From the NCBI GenBank assembly GCA_960531495.1, contig OY482852.1, positions 31,864,573 to 31,928,572 of the forward strand: a stretch of 64,000 bases of DNA. Direction: 5' to 3'. Made by a program: the position numbers and the translations under genes. The notes below the pieces were generated by a model. The model saw only the letters and a list, made by a program, of their open reading frames with translations, was not told the DNA's origin and searched no databases. Of this stretch, positions 1 through 10,400 are shown piece by piece (position 1 is the stretch's first letter; each line of letters opens with the position of its first letter). The stretch comes from Zeus faber. Lineage: Eukaryota; Chordata; Actinopteri; Zeiformes; Zeidae.

Positions 1-402
1 ATCAAGACTCAATGACTTTATGGCACAGAATGAATTGAATAAACACTATGAAGTTTTTTATTTTTATTGATTTTTTAATTCTCTAGCTTTTGATGCCGCA
101 TTTCGATATCCAACTCGTATCTCTCCAGTATCCTAAGCCATGCATAAGACTAAATTGTTTGAACAGCGAATGTATTAAGAAGTCTCTTGCTTGAGCAAGG
201 CAGCAAAACTTTTTGTTTAAATACTTTAAAACAGCATATAACATCTCATTTAGCAATAGTAGTCAAAACAAAATATAATAGGTATCAAAGAAAATATTGT
301 TTAGGGAATTGGCATGGAAGTTATTGGTCCTGATATTTTCATAAATGTCTTGCCCTAACGACAACCTAAAAAAAAGGAACAGAAAAATTAAGATAACCAT
401 AC

Positions 403-621
403 CATCTCTGTGGACTTCTAAGAGGAAATCCTCTTGCAGATCTGGCTCGCAAGCGCAGGGAACGGGTTTTGAGCAGAATCTCTGGTCACGGAAGTGCAGG
501 TAGAGAGTGAAGGTAGAACACACCTGTCCTGGTAGGGGCTCAGGTTCGCGGAGGTGCTCCAGAAAGGCCTTACCACCTAGCAGTTGTAGATGAAGATTGC
601 ACTGGGATGGGTCAGTGTGGG
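403..621 (-). CDS. cep76: cep76 coding exon 4
   Basis: 219 nt. Encodes GGKAFLEHLREPEPLPGQVC and KPVPCACEPDLQEDFLLEV, the start of the C2-like region. Ends at a GTATGG donor (397-402). The next exon was not found between 1 and 396. Confidence 0.93.
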
Positions 622-1429
622 CTGAGGGAGAAAAAGAGAACTATCATTGTTTTTCTTTAAGGGAATTATTGGGGCTTTAGTAGTTATTAATCATTTGTAT
701 CTGTAATTATTTTTTTTATTTTTTTTATTTTTTTTTTAACTGACCCAGGTCTTTCTTAGAGAACTGAGAAGTGGGCTTTGTGGGACATTGTTTTCCTGGG
801 TCTTTCTGCAACACCTGTAAAGTTAAAACCAACACTAACTGCCTTATATACAGGGCAATTGGTGAATTTTAGAGTGACAAAACATATCACCATAACAAGT
901 AAGGCAATGTTTCATTTGAAATGTTATATTTAAGTCAACAAATGAATAACACTTGTCCATGTCGAGATTAAAACCTGGATACGGTGTAGGTCCCCCATGA
1001 CATCCTCTATGATACCCCTGCGTCGCAGAGCCTCGAGGTAATAGTCCTGGGAGAGAGCTCGGGGCCCAGGACCCACAACACTCTTCACTGTCTCCGCCAG
1101 CACTTCTCTGATCCTATCATGGGTATCCATCTGACATCCAGAGTGGGGTATAAAAGAAAAGGTGTTGAGTTCATTCAATCCACTTGTAGTGGCTGTAACC
1201 ATCACGTTGCACGTTAACGCTCATGTAGTTAGGGCAATTGTTATAACTTAGCTTAGCTCCGCGTCTAAAAAAAGAGACCATTAAAATTAAGTACTGTGTA
1301 TATACAGTACAGTGAGATAAAATAAATTAAAAAACGTGACATGCTAAACGGCTTAAATTAGCTTACCTTCATTAAATGATTGTGAATCATTTGCTTCAGA
1401 TCAGACGCTTTCTCTGGAGGCAAAGGCAT
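403..1429 (-). CDS. cep76: cep76, first four coding exons (gene continues off the left edge)
   Basis: Four exons on the minus strand join in frame: 1367-1429, 975-1130, 745-814 and 403-621. Every junction has GT/AG. The product starts MPLPPEKASDLKQMIH and continues with MDTHDRIREVLAETVK, RRRGIIEDVM, GGKAFLEHLREPEPLPGQVC and SKPVPCACEPDLQ, which match the N-terminus of vertebrate CEP76 closely. CEP76 is a centriolar protein that restrains centriole reduplication; it has an N-terminal C2-type region followed by a transglutaminase/peptidase-like fold. Only about 169 residues lie in this window, and the last exon ends in phase 1 at a GTATGG donor. The exon 2 donor (GTTTTA after CAG) is weak, but it gives the frame that aligns with CEP76. 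The gene lies downstream of ptpn2 on the same strand, as in human. Confidence 0.93.
745..814 (-). CDS. cep76: cep76 coding exon 3
   Basis: 70 nt, phase 0 in and phase 1 out (GTCAGT donor at 739-744). Encodes a poorly conserved linker (VLQKDPGKQCPTKPTSQFSK). It is the least conserved exon, but its phase fits both neighbours exactly. Confidence 0.8.
975..1130 (-). CDS. cep76: cep76 coding exon 2
   Basis: 52 codons in phase 0, beginning MDTHDRIREVLAET after an AG acceptor and ending at a non-standard GTTTTA donor. Contains the RRRGIIEDVM block typical of the family. Confidence 0.9.
1367..1429 (-). CDS. cep76: cep76 coding exon 1
   Basis: 21 codons from the ATG at 1429-1427 to a GTAAGC donor at 1361-1366. 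The encoded MPLPPEKASDLKQMIH matches the CEP76 N-terminus, which fixes the start codon. Confidence 0.92.
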
Positions 1430-2676
1430 TGTTAAGTTATTGTCTAGTCCTCGTGTTTAAGTACAACAAAACAAGCGACACAGAAACCATTAATGTGTGC
1501 ATTTTTCTACACGGTGTTTCTTTTTAATACTGTATAGTTGGTGAAGGGCTAGCTACATGCGCATTGCAAAGCCTTGTCAAAACATTTATATTAACTGTGG
1601 CGGAAAAGGAAGCGGGAATGCGACCAAGTCGATGCCTGATCTTGTTTTTTGTTGTACAAATTGAGTAACACCAAAAATAAAAGCCAAATATTTAACTTGC
1701 GCATAATATCGATCAATTTTAAACGGCACTACAAAAAATATATAAAACTATAAAATAAAATACAACCCCCCCCAGGCGTTTTATCAGCGATACTGAAATC
1801 GTCAGCGAGCTGCGACTTTTGACAAAGGCCCCATTTGTAGTGTCCTAGTTGGTAAGAATAGTAATCCGTTTTTTCCCCTCCGCATATATTTATTTCCAAA
1901 GTATTTAAAGTATGTATTGTAGATATTGACGCTAGAAATCACTAGAAAATTGATTGTTTTTTTATATACGAAATCGTGTGTGTATACACGCGCTTCCATT
2001 AAATATTTCAATTCTGTGTTTATGGAAAAGAGGTTTTCCATTCTTAATGTAATTTGAGTTGGAACATTTGTGCCAAAATACACTTCATTTCACATTTTAG
2101 AGGGATTTAGTTTTGTCCCATGGTCGAATGACTTCACAATCCATAAATAACTCAGTCACAAACATCTTTTGTCTTCATAAGATAAAATTTGACCGCAATT
2201 TCAAACACATTCTTGCACTGTTTACACAGTGTAAAGAGATCAATGTAAACACTTTGTTTGTAGTGCATAAGGAGAATCTACAAAATGATCAATGTCCTTT
2301 CAGTGCTGAACAAAGATTTTCATCCTGCTACACATACTTCAGTCTGACCCAGAGGCAAGGGGAAAATTAAATGACCACAGTCGAGAAAAGGCCTATTCGT
2401 AAAATATTGAATCGGTTACTGGAATTCATACTGAAAGGACAGTCCCCCCCGCTCCCTTCCCTTCCATTTCTTGTATTGATTCGAGTGGCTTACAGTAGGT
2501 CATTGTCAAAATACAGGTCAAGAACACATTTAGGAGGATCACCCTAAAATCTGCTTTAAATGAAAGGGAGTCCAAGCAAAATCCAAATAACATTTAATTT
2601 GAGAAGTAGTTCATGTTTTGTTTACTTTTCTGTCATGCTCTCACTACAACCTCAGCAGTCAACAAAACTCTTCTAA

Positions 2677-2753
<77 letters not shown>

Positions 2754-3205
2754 TGTGTGGGGGACAAAATAATTATGAATGGAATGTTTGTTTAAAAAAA
2801 AATGAAATGGTGTCGTAAAACATATCTGATATGGGGTTAATATTCAGTGTCTTTAGTACAAGTGATTATTCCATCTCAAGGAGTGAAAAAATAAAAGGTT
2901 TACAATCCAATCCACTTTGATACAACTTGCATGGTATCATATCCAATTCCTGTAAATAGTTCAATGACAAAAAATAAATAAAATCATATTCTCTTCAGCC
3001 TGGATGACACCCGCACACGGTTCTTCACAGGGCTAATTTAGAGACATTGGTCATGGTACTCACTTCAAGGCAAATTCAAATGTATACCAACTAGGAAACT
3101 CCATGCAGATTTTCCTGTTTGCGGCTTAGTTGGAAATCATTAACATTTGACGAAACTCTGGATTTTGCACCACAGATATTAGTTTGCCATTTTGGGCCCA
3201 GTTGG
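1430..3205. other. cep76 upstream / ptpn2 downstream intergenic region
   Basis: About 1.8 kb between the cep76 start codon and the likely ptpn2 polyadenylation site. No conserved coding segment was seen on either strand. It should contain the cep76 promoter; no confident core element was picked out. A (GT)n microsatellite lies at 2680-2742. Confidence 0.5.
2680..2754. repeat. (GT)n/(GA)n microsatellite
   Basis: An uninterrupted TG tract of about 60 bp runs into a short GA tract. The ORFs across it (repeating CVCV) are artefacts of the repeat. Confidence 0.95.
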
Positions 3206-3211
3206 TTTATT
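3206..3211 (-). terminator. ptpn2: candidate ptpn2 polyadenylation signal AATAAA
   Basis: First AATAAA on the minus strand after the ptpn2 stop codon (TTTATT on the plus strand), giving a 3' UTR of about 1.04 kb. No transcript evidence is available, and longer isoforms could use other sites. Confidence 0.45.
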
Positions 3212-4246
3212 ACAAATCTTTTTAGGACTATGAACTTATTTCTTAAAAAAAATTAAAAAATTACAATATCACAAAGAAAGTGCTCTGTGCTGCGGAGAGA
3301 CCAAGGTACAACAGCTGTTCCCCGTCAAGTTGTCTGAAGGTTGTGTCGTGGGTTAAAAATGGAAAATGGAAAATGGAAAGGACCCCCCCCCCCATTCGAT
3401 AATATTGTGAAAACCTGAAAATGCACACATTCACCCAACCAGTAGGCAAATACACAAAGCTGACAATCAACCAGATGGCTTACAATCCACGTGAAAATTT
3501 AAGCCTTCCCCGAAAATACAAAGAATAAACGTGTAGTAGCAAGAGACGTTATGGCTTGGCGATTTCCCTTCGGAACTAAAACCTACAAAAAAAAAAAAAA
3601 AAAAAGCATACCCAAGATAGAAAACAAACAAAAAGATCTAAATCGATAGATAGATTTCCATGTCACATTGGCATGCCCTGTAGACGAAGATGGAAGAACG
3701 AGCGATGCTTTGGAAAACATTGAAACACAGAAAAAAAGCTCTCTTGTCCTCTATTCTTTGGAGTCTCTTCTGCATCCTACATGCCTTGTGGTAGGTACAT
3801 TAATGTAGGATCACGTCAGCGCAAACCGTTTGAAATGCGAAAATGTAGACACCTGACCTTACAAATAAAGGATGCAAAAATAAAATTGTTGGAATATTCG
3901 GCTTCTTTCTATGGCAAGCCACCCCCTCCCCCACCCACAACATTTGTTTTCTTCCATTTTTTTGATACAGTACATTCATCAATAGTGACAGAAATAATTT
4001 CAAATCGTCGTGCTGGCACCAACATCCTGAGATGTCACTAGTTTTTCTTTGTTTAAGATCTTACATGGAACACACTTTTTTGATCTAGTGCCCCTGCATT
4101 TCTTTTTAATAAGAAATAAATACCCACAGATATGCACATATTACCATCTAAATAATCTACTTTAAAGAAGAAGAGTACCTAATCCGAGGTACATGTGCAA
4201 AATAAAGAGTCAGCCTAGACTGAAAAAGAGGTGTTTTTTTTTTGTT

Positions 4247-4436
4247 TTACTGGGAGAACATCCAGCACATCAGCAGGCCTACAGCCAAGGCTGCTCCAGC
4301 ACCCACATTAAGCAGAATGGGCCTCCAGTAGAGCCACTGTTCTCTGTTCCTCTCTGAGTCGGCCAGTCTCTGTTTCATCTGCTGGACCTTTTGCGCAGTG
4401 CAGGCGACCCTCTTGTCGCGATACCTCTTCCGCAGG
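4247..4436 (-). CDS. ptpn2: ptpn2 coding exon 9 (nuclear-signal-like basic region and membrane anchor)
   Basis: 190 nt to the TAA at 4247-4249. Encodes [21 protein letters not shown], then a W-rich junction and a roughly 20-residue hydrophobic segment (about [20 protein letters not shown]). This matches the ER-anchored TC48-type end. An alternative soluble nuclear (TC45-type) end was not identified. Confidence 0.93.
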
Positions 4437-7400
4437 CTGAAAGGAATGAGGAGAAGTTGTCAGCTGGAATATGAAACAACAAGAGGGCTAGAAAAGCGGA
4501 GGAGCTGCAACATAATGCAACAGCAGGTGCCGACACTGTAGTCCATCGGATCTCATTGAGTATCCACAACTTATTATTATTATTGTGCGTTCTGTGACAA
4601 GTTTGTCAATGGTGAAAATGGCATTGTATACATTCTGCTAAAAAAAATGTTTTGTTTCTGCTCTCAGTAATCACATCATTAGTATGGCAATGAACTCAAT
4701 GCATCTAGCGTGACAGTTCAAACAGATGGGTACATCCGTTTGTACATCTGTGTACATTCTGCAAATAAGTATTCTTCTGTCCACAGTTTTTGAAAAGTCC
4801 TACTGCCACCAACACTCTTTTTTTAGCTAAATACTGAAAGAATAGGTTTCCTGCTAACGTACTACTTCGTCCTACTTTAGGGACGATTTCACCAGGTTAC
4901 AAATACAGTAAAGACAAGTTGATGTGTTGTTGGAAAAGCGATTGTGGGACTTCCACAACGTGTCCCTGGTCTGATATGCCTGGTTCAAAGGTACAAAATA
5001 AAATGAACTAAAAAAAAAAAAGGGAGGGGAACTGCTGTAAATAGAACCTGTTTCACAGTCCCTACGTGTTCGTCAAACTGTGGCCATGACGCACAGCCGA
5101 GACGCATTTGTCTGTGCTACATACTGTCCAGAATTGTCCTCCATGCCGTGTTCTTGGGTGAGGGTGCTGGCGTGCTCCCCCTGCGATATTTCGTCCCCTG
5201 AGGCAGGATCTGTCCGGAGCACAGCTCCCGGCTGTCCATTAGGCCTGTTGTCCAAGTGAGGTCTGGGGGGTGGTGGCGGAGAATGAGAAAGGGGCAGGTC
5301 TGGCTCCAAGTTCTCTTTGAATGTTACTCTTCCCTTGTTCTGTTGAGAGTAGATGCGACACAGAGGGAAACTGTATGAGGAGCGTCAAAACAAAGGCTGT
5401 CCGCTTTGTCTCCAGACAACTCTTGTTTTTGGAGGGGATAAGATGACACCATGGCCTGCCAGTGAAATACTGGTGACTTCATATTGTGTTACTGAAGGGG
5501 ACATGGACAATCTGCTTGCGTAACAACATGATGGAGGGTAAAAGTTCCGGGTGCCAATGGTTTGAATTACCTGTGTGTGGTCATCCTTCAGGATCAGCTT
5601 GGCTCCCTCGATCACAGCCATGTAGGAGAAGCGGAGCTGGTCTGGAGTCTGGATCAGGCCCATGCGGTACTCCCTCATGTCCAGCAGGACCTGCTGAATG
5701 TCTACCAAGGACGGATCCTTTCTCTTGGCCAACTGCACAACACATTAAAGTGTTTGCATGTTATTAAAAAAAATGCAAACATTCCCAAAATACAACGGAA
5801 GAAGGGAGTGCGGCTCATATTGTTAGCCAAATTGAGCTAACCAGGCTACACATTAACAAGTAGTACAACTCAAAATTATTCTATCGAATGATAAACTTGC
5901 GACTTATGATGCGTTATGAATAAACCTTTATTACAAAATTGGTGGTTCAGCTATCTTCAATTTTGAGAAAAAAATGAATACAAATGTTTATTTTTAAGAG
6001 ACGAAACGAGGTAGGCATGGTGGTGGACAATAGGGACTTGTTGTGATTGTATTATACAATCTTTTAAATAGAGAACAATACAGTCCATTTACAACATGTG
6101 CTAATATTTGAATACTGGGATGCGTTGAGCCCATTCTTACCAGAACCAGACAGGTGTCCACTAAGGAGAAGGTCCCTGAACGGCCAATCCCGGCGCTGCA
6201 GTGGACCACAGACGGACCGTGTTCCGGACCCAACGAGCCTGACTCTCGCACCTTGAAGAGGAATTGGAGGAAGGAGCCAGGGGATTCTGGGACACCAAAG
6301 TCAGGCCACGTGGTGTAGTGAAAGTGGTAAATTTCCCTAGACTCCCCTGTCTAGAAGAAGAAGAACAACAAGAATAATAAGAACAAGCATTGTTCATTTA
6401 TTAACTACAATCTATAGATTGTAGTTAATATTTACAGTGCATTCAGAATGTTTTCAGACACATTCACGCTTTCCAACTCTTTTTGTTACAGACTTATTCT
6501 AAAATCAATTCAATTAAATTTTTCCCACCAATCTACACATAATACTCCACAATGACAAAAATGGCAAAAACAGCATTTTAGATTTATTTTTTTAATATAA
6601 GTATTCAGACATAGAGGGAGCTGCACTTCCTCCCTCATACATCAGCTAAGCAGCCTTGTGCTCAAGTGTATTATTTCAATGAGTTTATTAGATCTATGTT
6701 TATAAGATGGAAACCCAGTAACAACAGTCATGAGTGTGTACTCTCCCACCAACGTGGCACTGATTGAGGAAGTGGAAAGGTTCTACGATGACCTAAGAAC
6801 AGCGATCTACCATGTGCCTGCTCACAACTTCCTAATAATCCTGGGGGACTTCAATGCGAGACTTGGACCGGAAGACGCACCCTTCACGTACCACGACAAT
6901 ACCAACCGCAACGGAGAACATCCAGCTGCCCTCCTCATGGAACATGACCCACTGGCCACCAACACCCTGTTCTGTAAGAGGATGGGCAAGAGATGGACGT
7001 TCCAGGACCGAGCCACCAGTATGCGGCGCCAACTGGACTATATACTGGTAAGGAGGAAGTGGAGGAAGTCTATCTTGAACGCAGAGTCCTACAGCACATT
7101 CAACTCTGTAGGCTCTGATCATCGTGTGGTCGCTACAAGGCTGCGCCTGAGCTTGAGGGTCCCTAAGAGCGCCCCAAGGACCCGGCCCGACTGGGAGGCC
7201 TTTGCGGGAAGCCCTGAACTCCAGGCCAACTACACAGCGGAGGTGAGAGCCCGTCTACATCTGCTGGCCGAGGAGGGGGAGCCAACAACCTACGAGCGGT
7301 TCCTCTCTGCTAACGAAGAGGCAACCATGAAATGGGTGCCGACAAAGGGGAGATTCAGAGCCTCCACTAGATCTAAACACCCAGAAGTTGTCCGAGCGCA

Positions 7401-10400
7401 GGCGCAGAGGCATGCAGAAACGATGAGAGAGAGGGGACTGCAGAGAGTCGGGAGGAGCTGAACAGCACCAAACAACAGCTGTTCAACACCTACGACAGTA
7501 TCAAAGGGGAGGAGATGTTGGAGAAAGTGAAGAGGGTGGAGGCAGAACATGGTGAACAGAGATACAAGGAGTTGTGGAAGGTCATAAACGAGATGAGTGG
7601 GCGCAAGAGGGCGAGAGAGGGACAGCTGGCAGGCTGCAGCCCAGAAGAGAGAGTAACCTCCTGGTTCACCCACTTCAGGGATCTCCTGGGCACCCACCCA
7701 GCAGTGGACAGAGCTGAGGAAGAGATACCTGTAGTCCTCACAAATCTCGAAATTGACGATGGCCCCTTTACAGCTACGGAGTTTGCCACAGTGAAGTCCA
7801 TCCTGAAGCAAGGAAAAAGTGCTGGGCCGGACGGTATCCCCCCAGAAGCCCCTAAAAACTGCGATCTCGATAACATCATACTGGAGATCTGCAACCAGGC
7901 TCTGATAGATAACATCAAGCCCGACATATGGTCCCTGTCTTACATCATCCCGGTTCCCAAATCTGGAGATCTGTCTAAGCCAGACAATTATCGTGGCATT
8001 AGCCTGACCTGTGTCATAGCGAAGATGTACAACCGCATGATACTGAACCGGATTAGGGACGCCATTGACCCACACCTGAGGGATAACCAAAATGGCTTCA
8101 AAAAGGGAAGGACCACTGTAGGCCAGATCCTGGCCTTAAAGAGAATCATTGAGGAGGTGAAGAAGAACAAGTTGACAGCAGTGCTATGTTTCATTGACTT
8201 CAAAAAGGCATTTGATTCAATAGACAGAGGCATAATGCTGAAAATCCTCAAAGCTTATGGGGTCCCCCCAAATCTACTCCGGGCCATAGAGGCCATGTAC
8301 AAGGGCACAAGAGCCAAGGTGGTAACCCCATCAGCAAGGAGTTCGAAATCCTAGCAGGGGTGCAGCAGGGAGACACTCTTGCCCCCTTCCTCTTTATCAT
8401 AGCTCTGGACTACGTACTCAGGAAAGCCATCAACGGGCGGGAGCAGGAGCTTGGCTTCACAATTACACCAAGGAAGTCTAGAAGAAGCTCTGCTGTAGCC
8501 TTGGCAGACCTAGACTATGCAGATAACATCTGCCTGGTGTCTGACCGCATGGAGCAGGCACAGGAACTCCTGAACAGAGTGGAGGTGGAATGTGTTATGG
8601 TTGGCCTCAGACTGAATGCAAAGAAGACTGAGGTAATCACCTATAACTTCCACATGGACCATCCGCCGATTACAACATCAGATGGCAACGCTCTGCGAGA
8701 GGTCAATGACTTCAAATACTTGGGTTCCTGGGTGAACTCCACAGAACAGGACCTTAAGGCCAGGAAGGCACTAGCGTGGAGGGCCCTGAATGGTATGTCA
8801 AGAGTGTGGTGCTCGAATCTCCCTCGACACATAAAGCTGAGCCTATGTCCACGCCACTGTGGAGTCTGTCCTCCTGTATGGCTGCGAAAGCTGGACCCTG
8901 ACACCCACCCTGCAGAAGTCCCTGGATGGTTGCTACACCAGAATGCTACGAGCTGTTCTGAATGTGGACCAAAACATCCACATTACCAACAAGGACCTGT
9001 ACGGGCAACTGCCAAGGCTCAGCAAGAAGGTAGCATCTAGGAGGATGAGGCTGGCCGGCCACTGCCACAGACTTCGGGAGCTCCCGGCCAGCAGGCTGGT
9101 CCTATGGGAACCAACGCACAGGCATCGATCGCGAGGACGTTCAGCGCTAACGTATGTGGACGTCTTAAAGAAGGATGCGGGAGCGGAAAGCTCTTTAGAG
9201 CTGGCCGGGTGTATGGAGAAGCGGAAGGATTGGAGACTCCGATGGAAGCTCGTCTGAGGACAACCGAGAGAGAGATCCCTTTATTTGAATTATTTCTTTG
9301 CTTATTTGGGATTTCCCCCCAGTGTTTCCCATAGAATGCTTTTCAGGGCTGGTGGTACGCAACGAAAAAGCCCTTAACAGACGAGGCCCCGGGATTGCAT
9401 ATTGGCGGCGTCGTCTTCAGTCAGATGGCGCAGCAGGCGGTCTGCAATTAATATTTGTGTTCCAATTTTTGTTTGCTCGGTATATTCCAGACTTAAAACA
9501 AATTGAACACAAGGGGAGGATGACTTAATAAGCTGGATTAGCACATCAAGAACACAGTGTGCATGATTCATTGCTGCACTTTATCTTCCTTGGCTTGGAG
9601 AAAAATTTCACCATGGCATCAGGATATGGAAGTTTAATTTCAATCTTCCTGCAGGCCCTGTTCCCGATGTCTGTTTTCAACTACCAAAAGTGAAGATTTG
9701 TCTTTATTTAGTTAATTGTTAAATTGAAGGAGAGATTGCTATCAAAAGCAATCATGACTTGTGTGAGTTGTAGCCCTGTACCCTCTTCATGGTGGAGAAA
9801 TCACATTCAAAGTTCACACTGCCCACAGGAACAGTAAGTTAAAGTGACTCGGATAAGGGATACCGCGGTCACATGATGTCACATTCGCTCCCTCTCCCAT
9901 TTGGAAAACAGTACCATGAGTTTTTTTTATTTTGTACATTTTGAATAGGCTATTTTGGAAAACAGTAAAGTTTTGAGAAGGTTTTTTTTTTTTTTTTTAA
10001 ATAACCTGTGCTGTCAGTAGGCTGGGCATACAACACAGTGTGTTTGTATGGCATTGCATCCAAGACAGAGTTAATCTGCAAGTAGAGTTCAAATACTCAA
10101 CAAAGAATGTTTTGAATAGGCCATTACAAAAAAAAAATGACATTTTAGATTTTACTGTTTACACAGAGACAGTCTGTCCCTAAACGACAGACTGTCTCTG
10201 TGTCAACAGTAAAATCTAAAATGTTATTTTTTTTCTCTGAAGGGGAGGGTCCACTGATAAACCACTGGGAAACACTGATAATCATCCAGTTTTTGTTGTA
10301 CTCTCTGGTTCCTAATCATAGTTTCCTCTGGGGTCCACAACCTGGATGAGACGCTGCTCTTGTGAACGAGGACACATGAATGCAAAGCTCAGGGTTGCTC

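Larger units (their letters stand above)
9320..10277. mobile_element. putative non-autonomous hAT-type element
   Basis: Starts CAGTGTTTCCCATAG and ends, on the reverse strand, CAGTGTTTCCCAGTGG, a well-known hAT-type terminus. No matching 8 bp target duplication was found, so limits are provisional. It contains an L1 3' tail (9981-10095) and a long hairpin (10130-10234). Confidence 0.55.

Noticed and set aside
2613-2795. Cys-Val repeat protein
   Set aside because: Translation of a (GT)n microsatellite.
4247-5339. ptpn1 (PTP1B) instead of ptpn2
   Set aside because: [25 protein letters not shown] and [12 protein letters not shown] are Ptpn2-type. Only the proline block recalls PTP1B.
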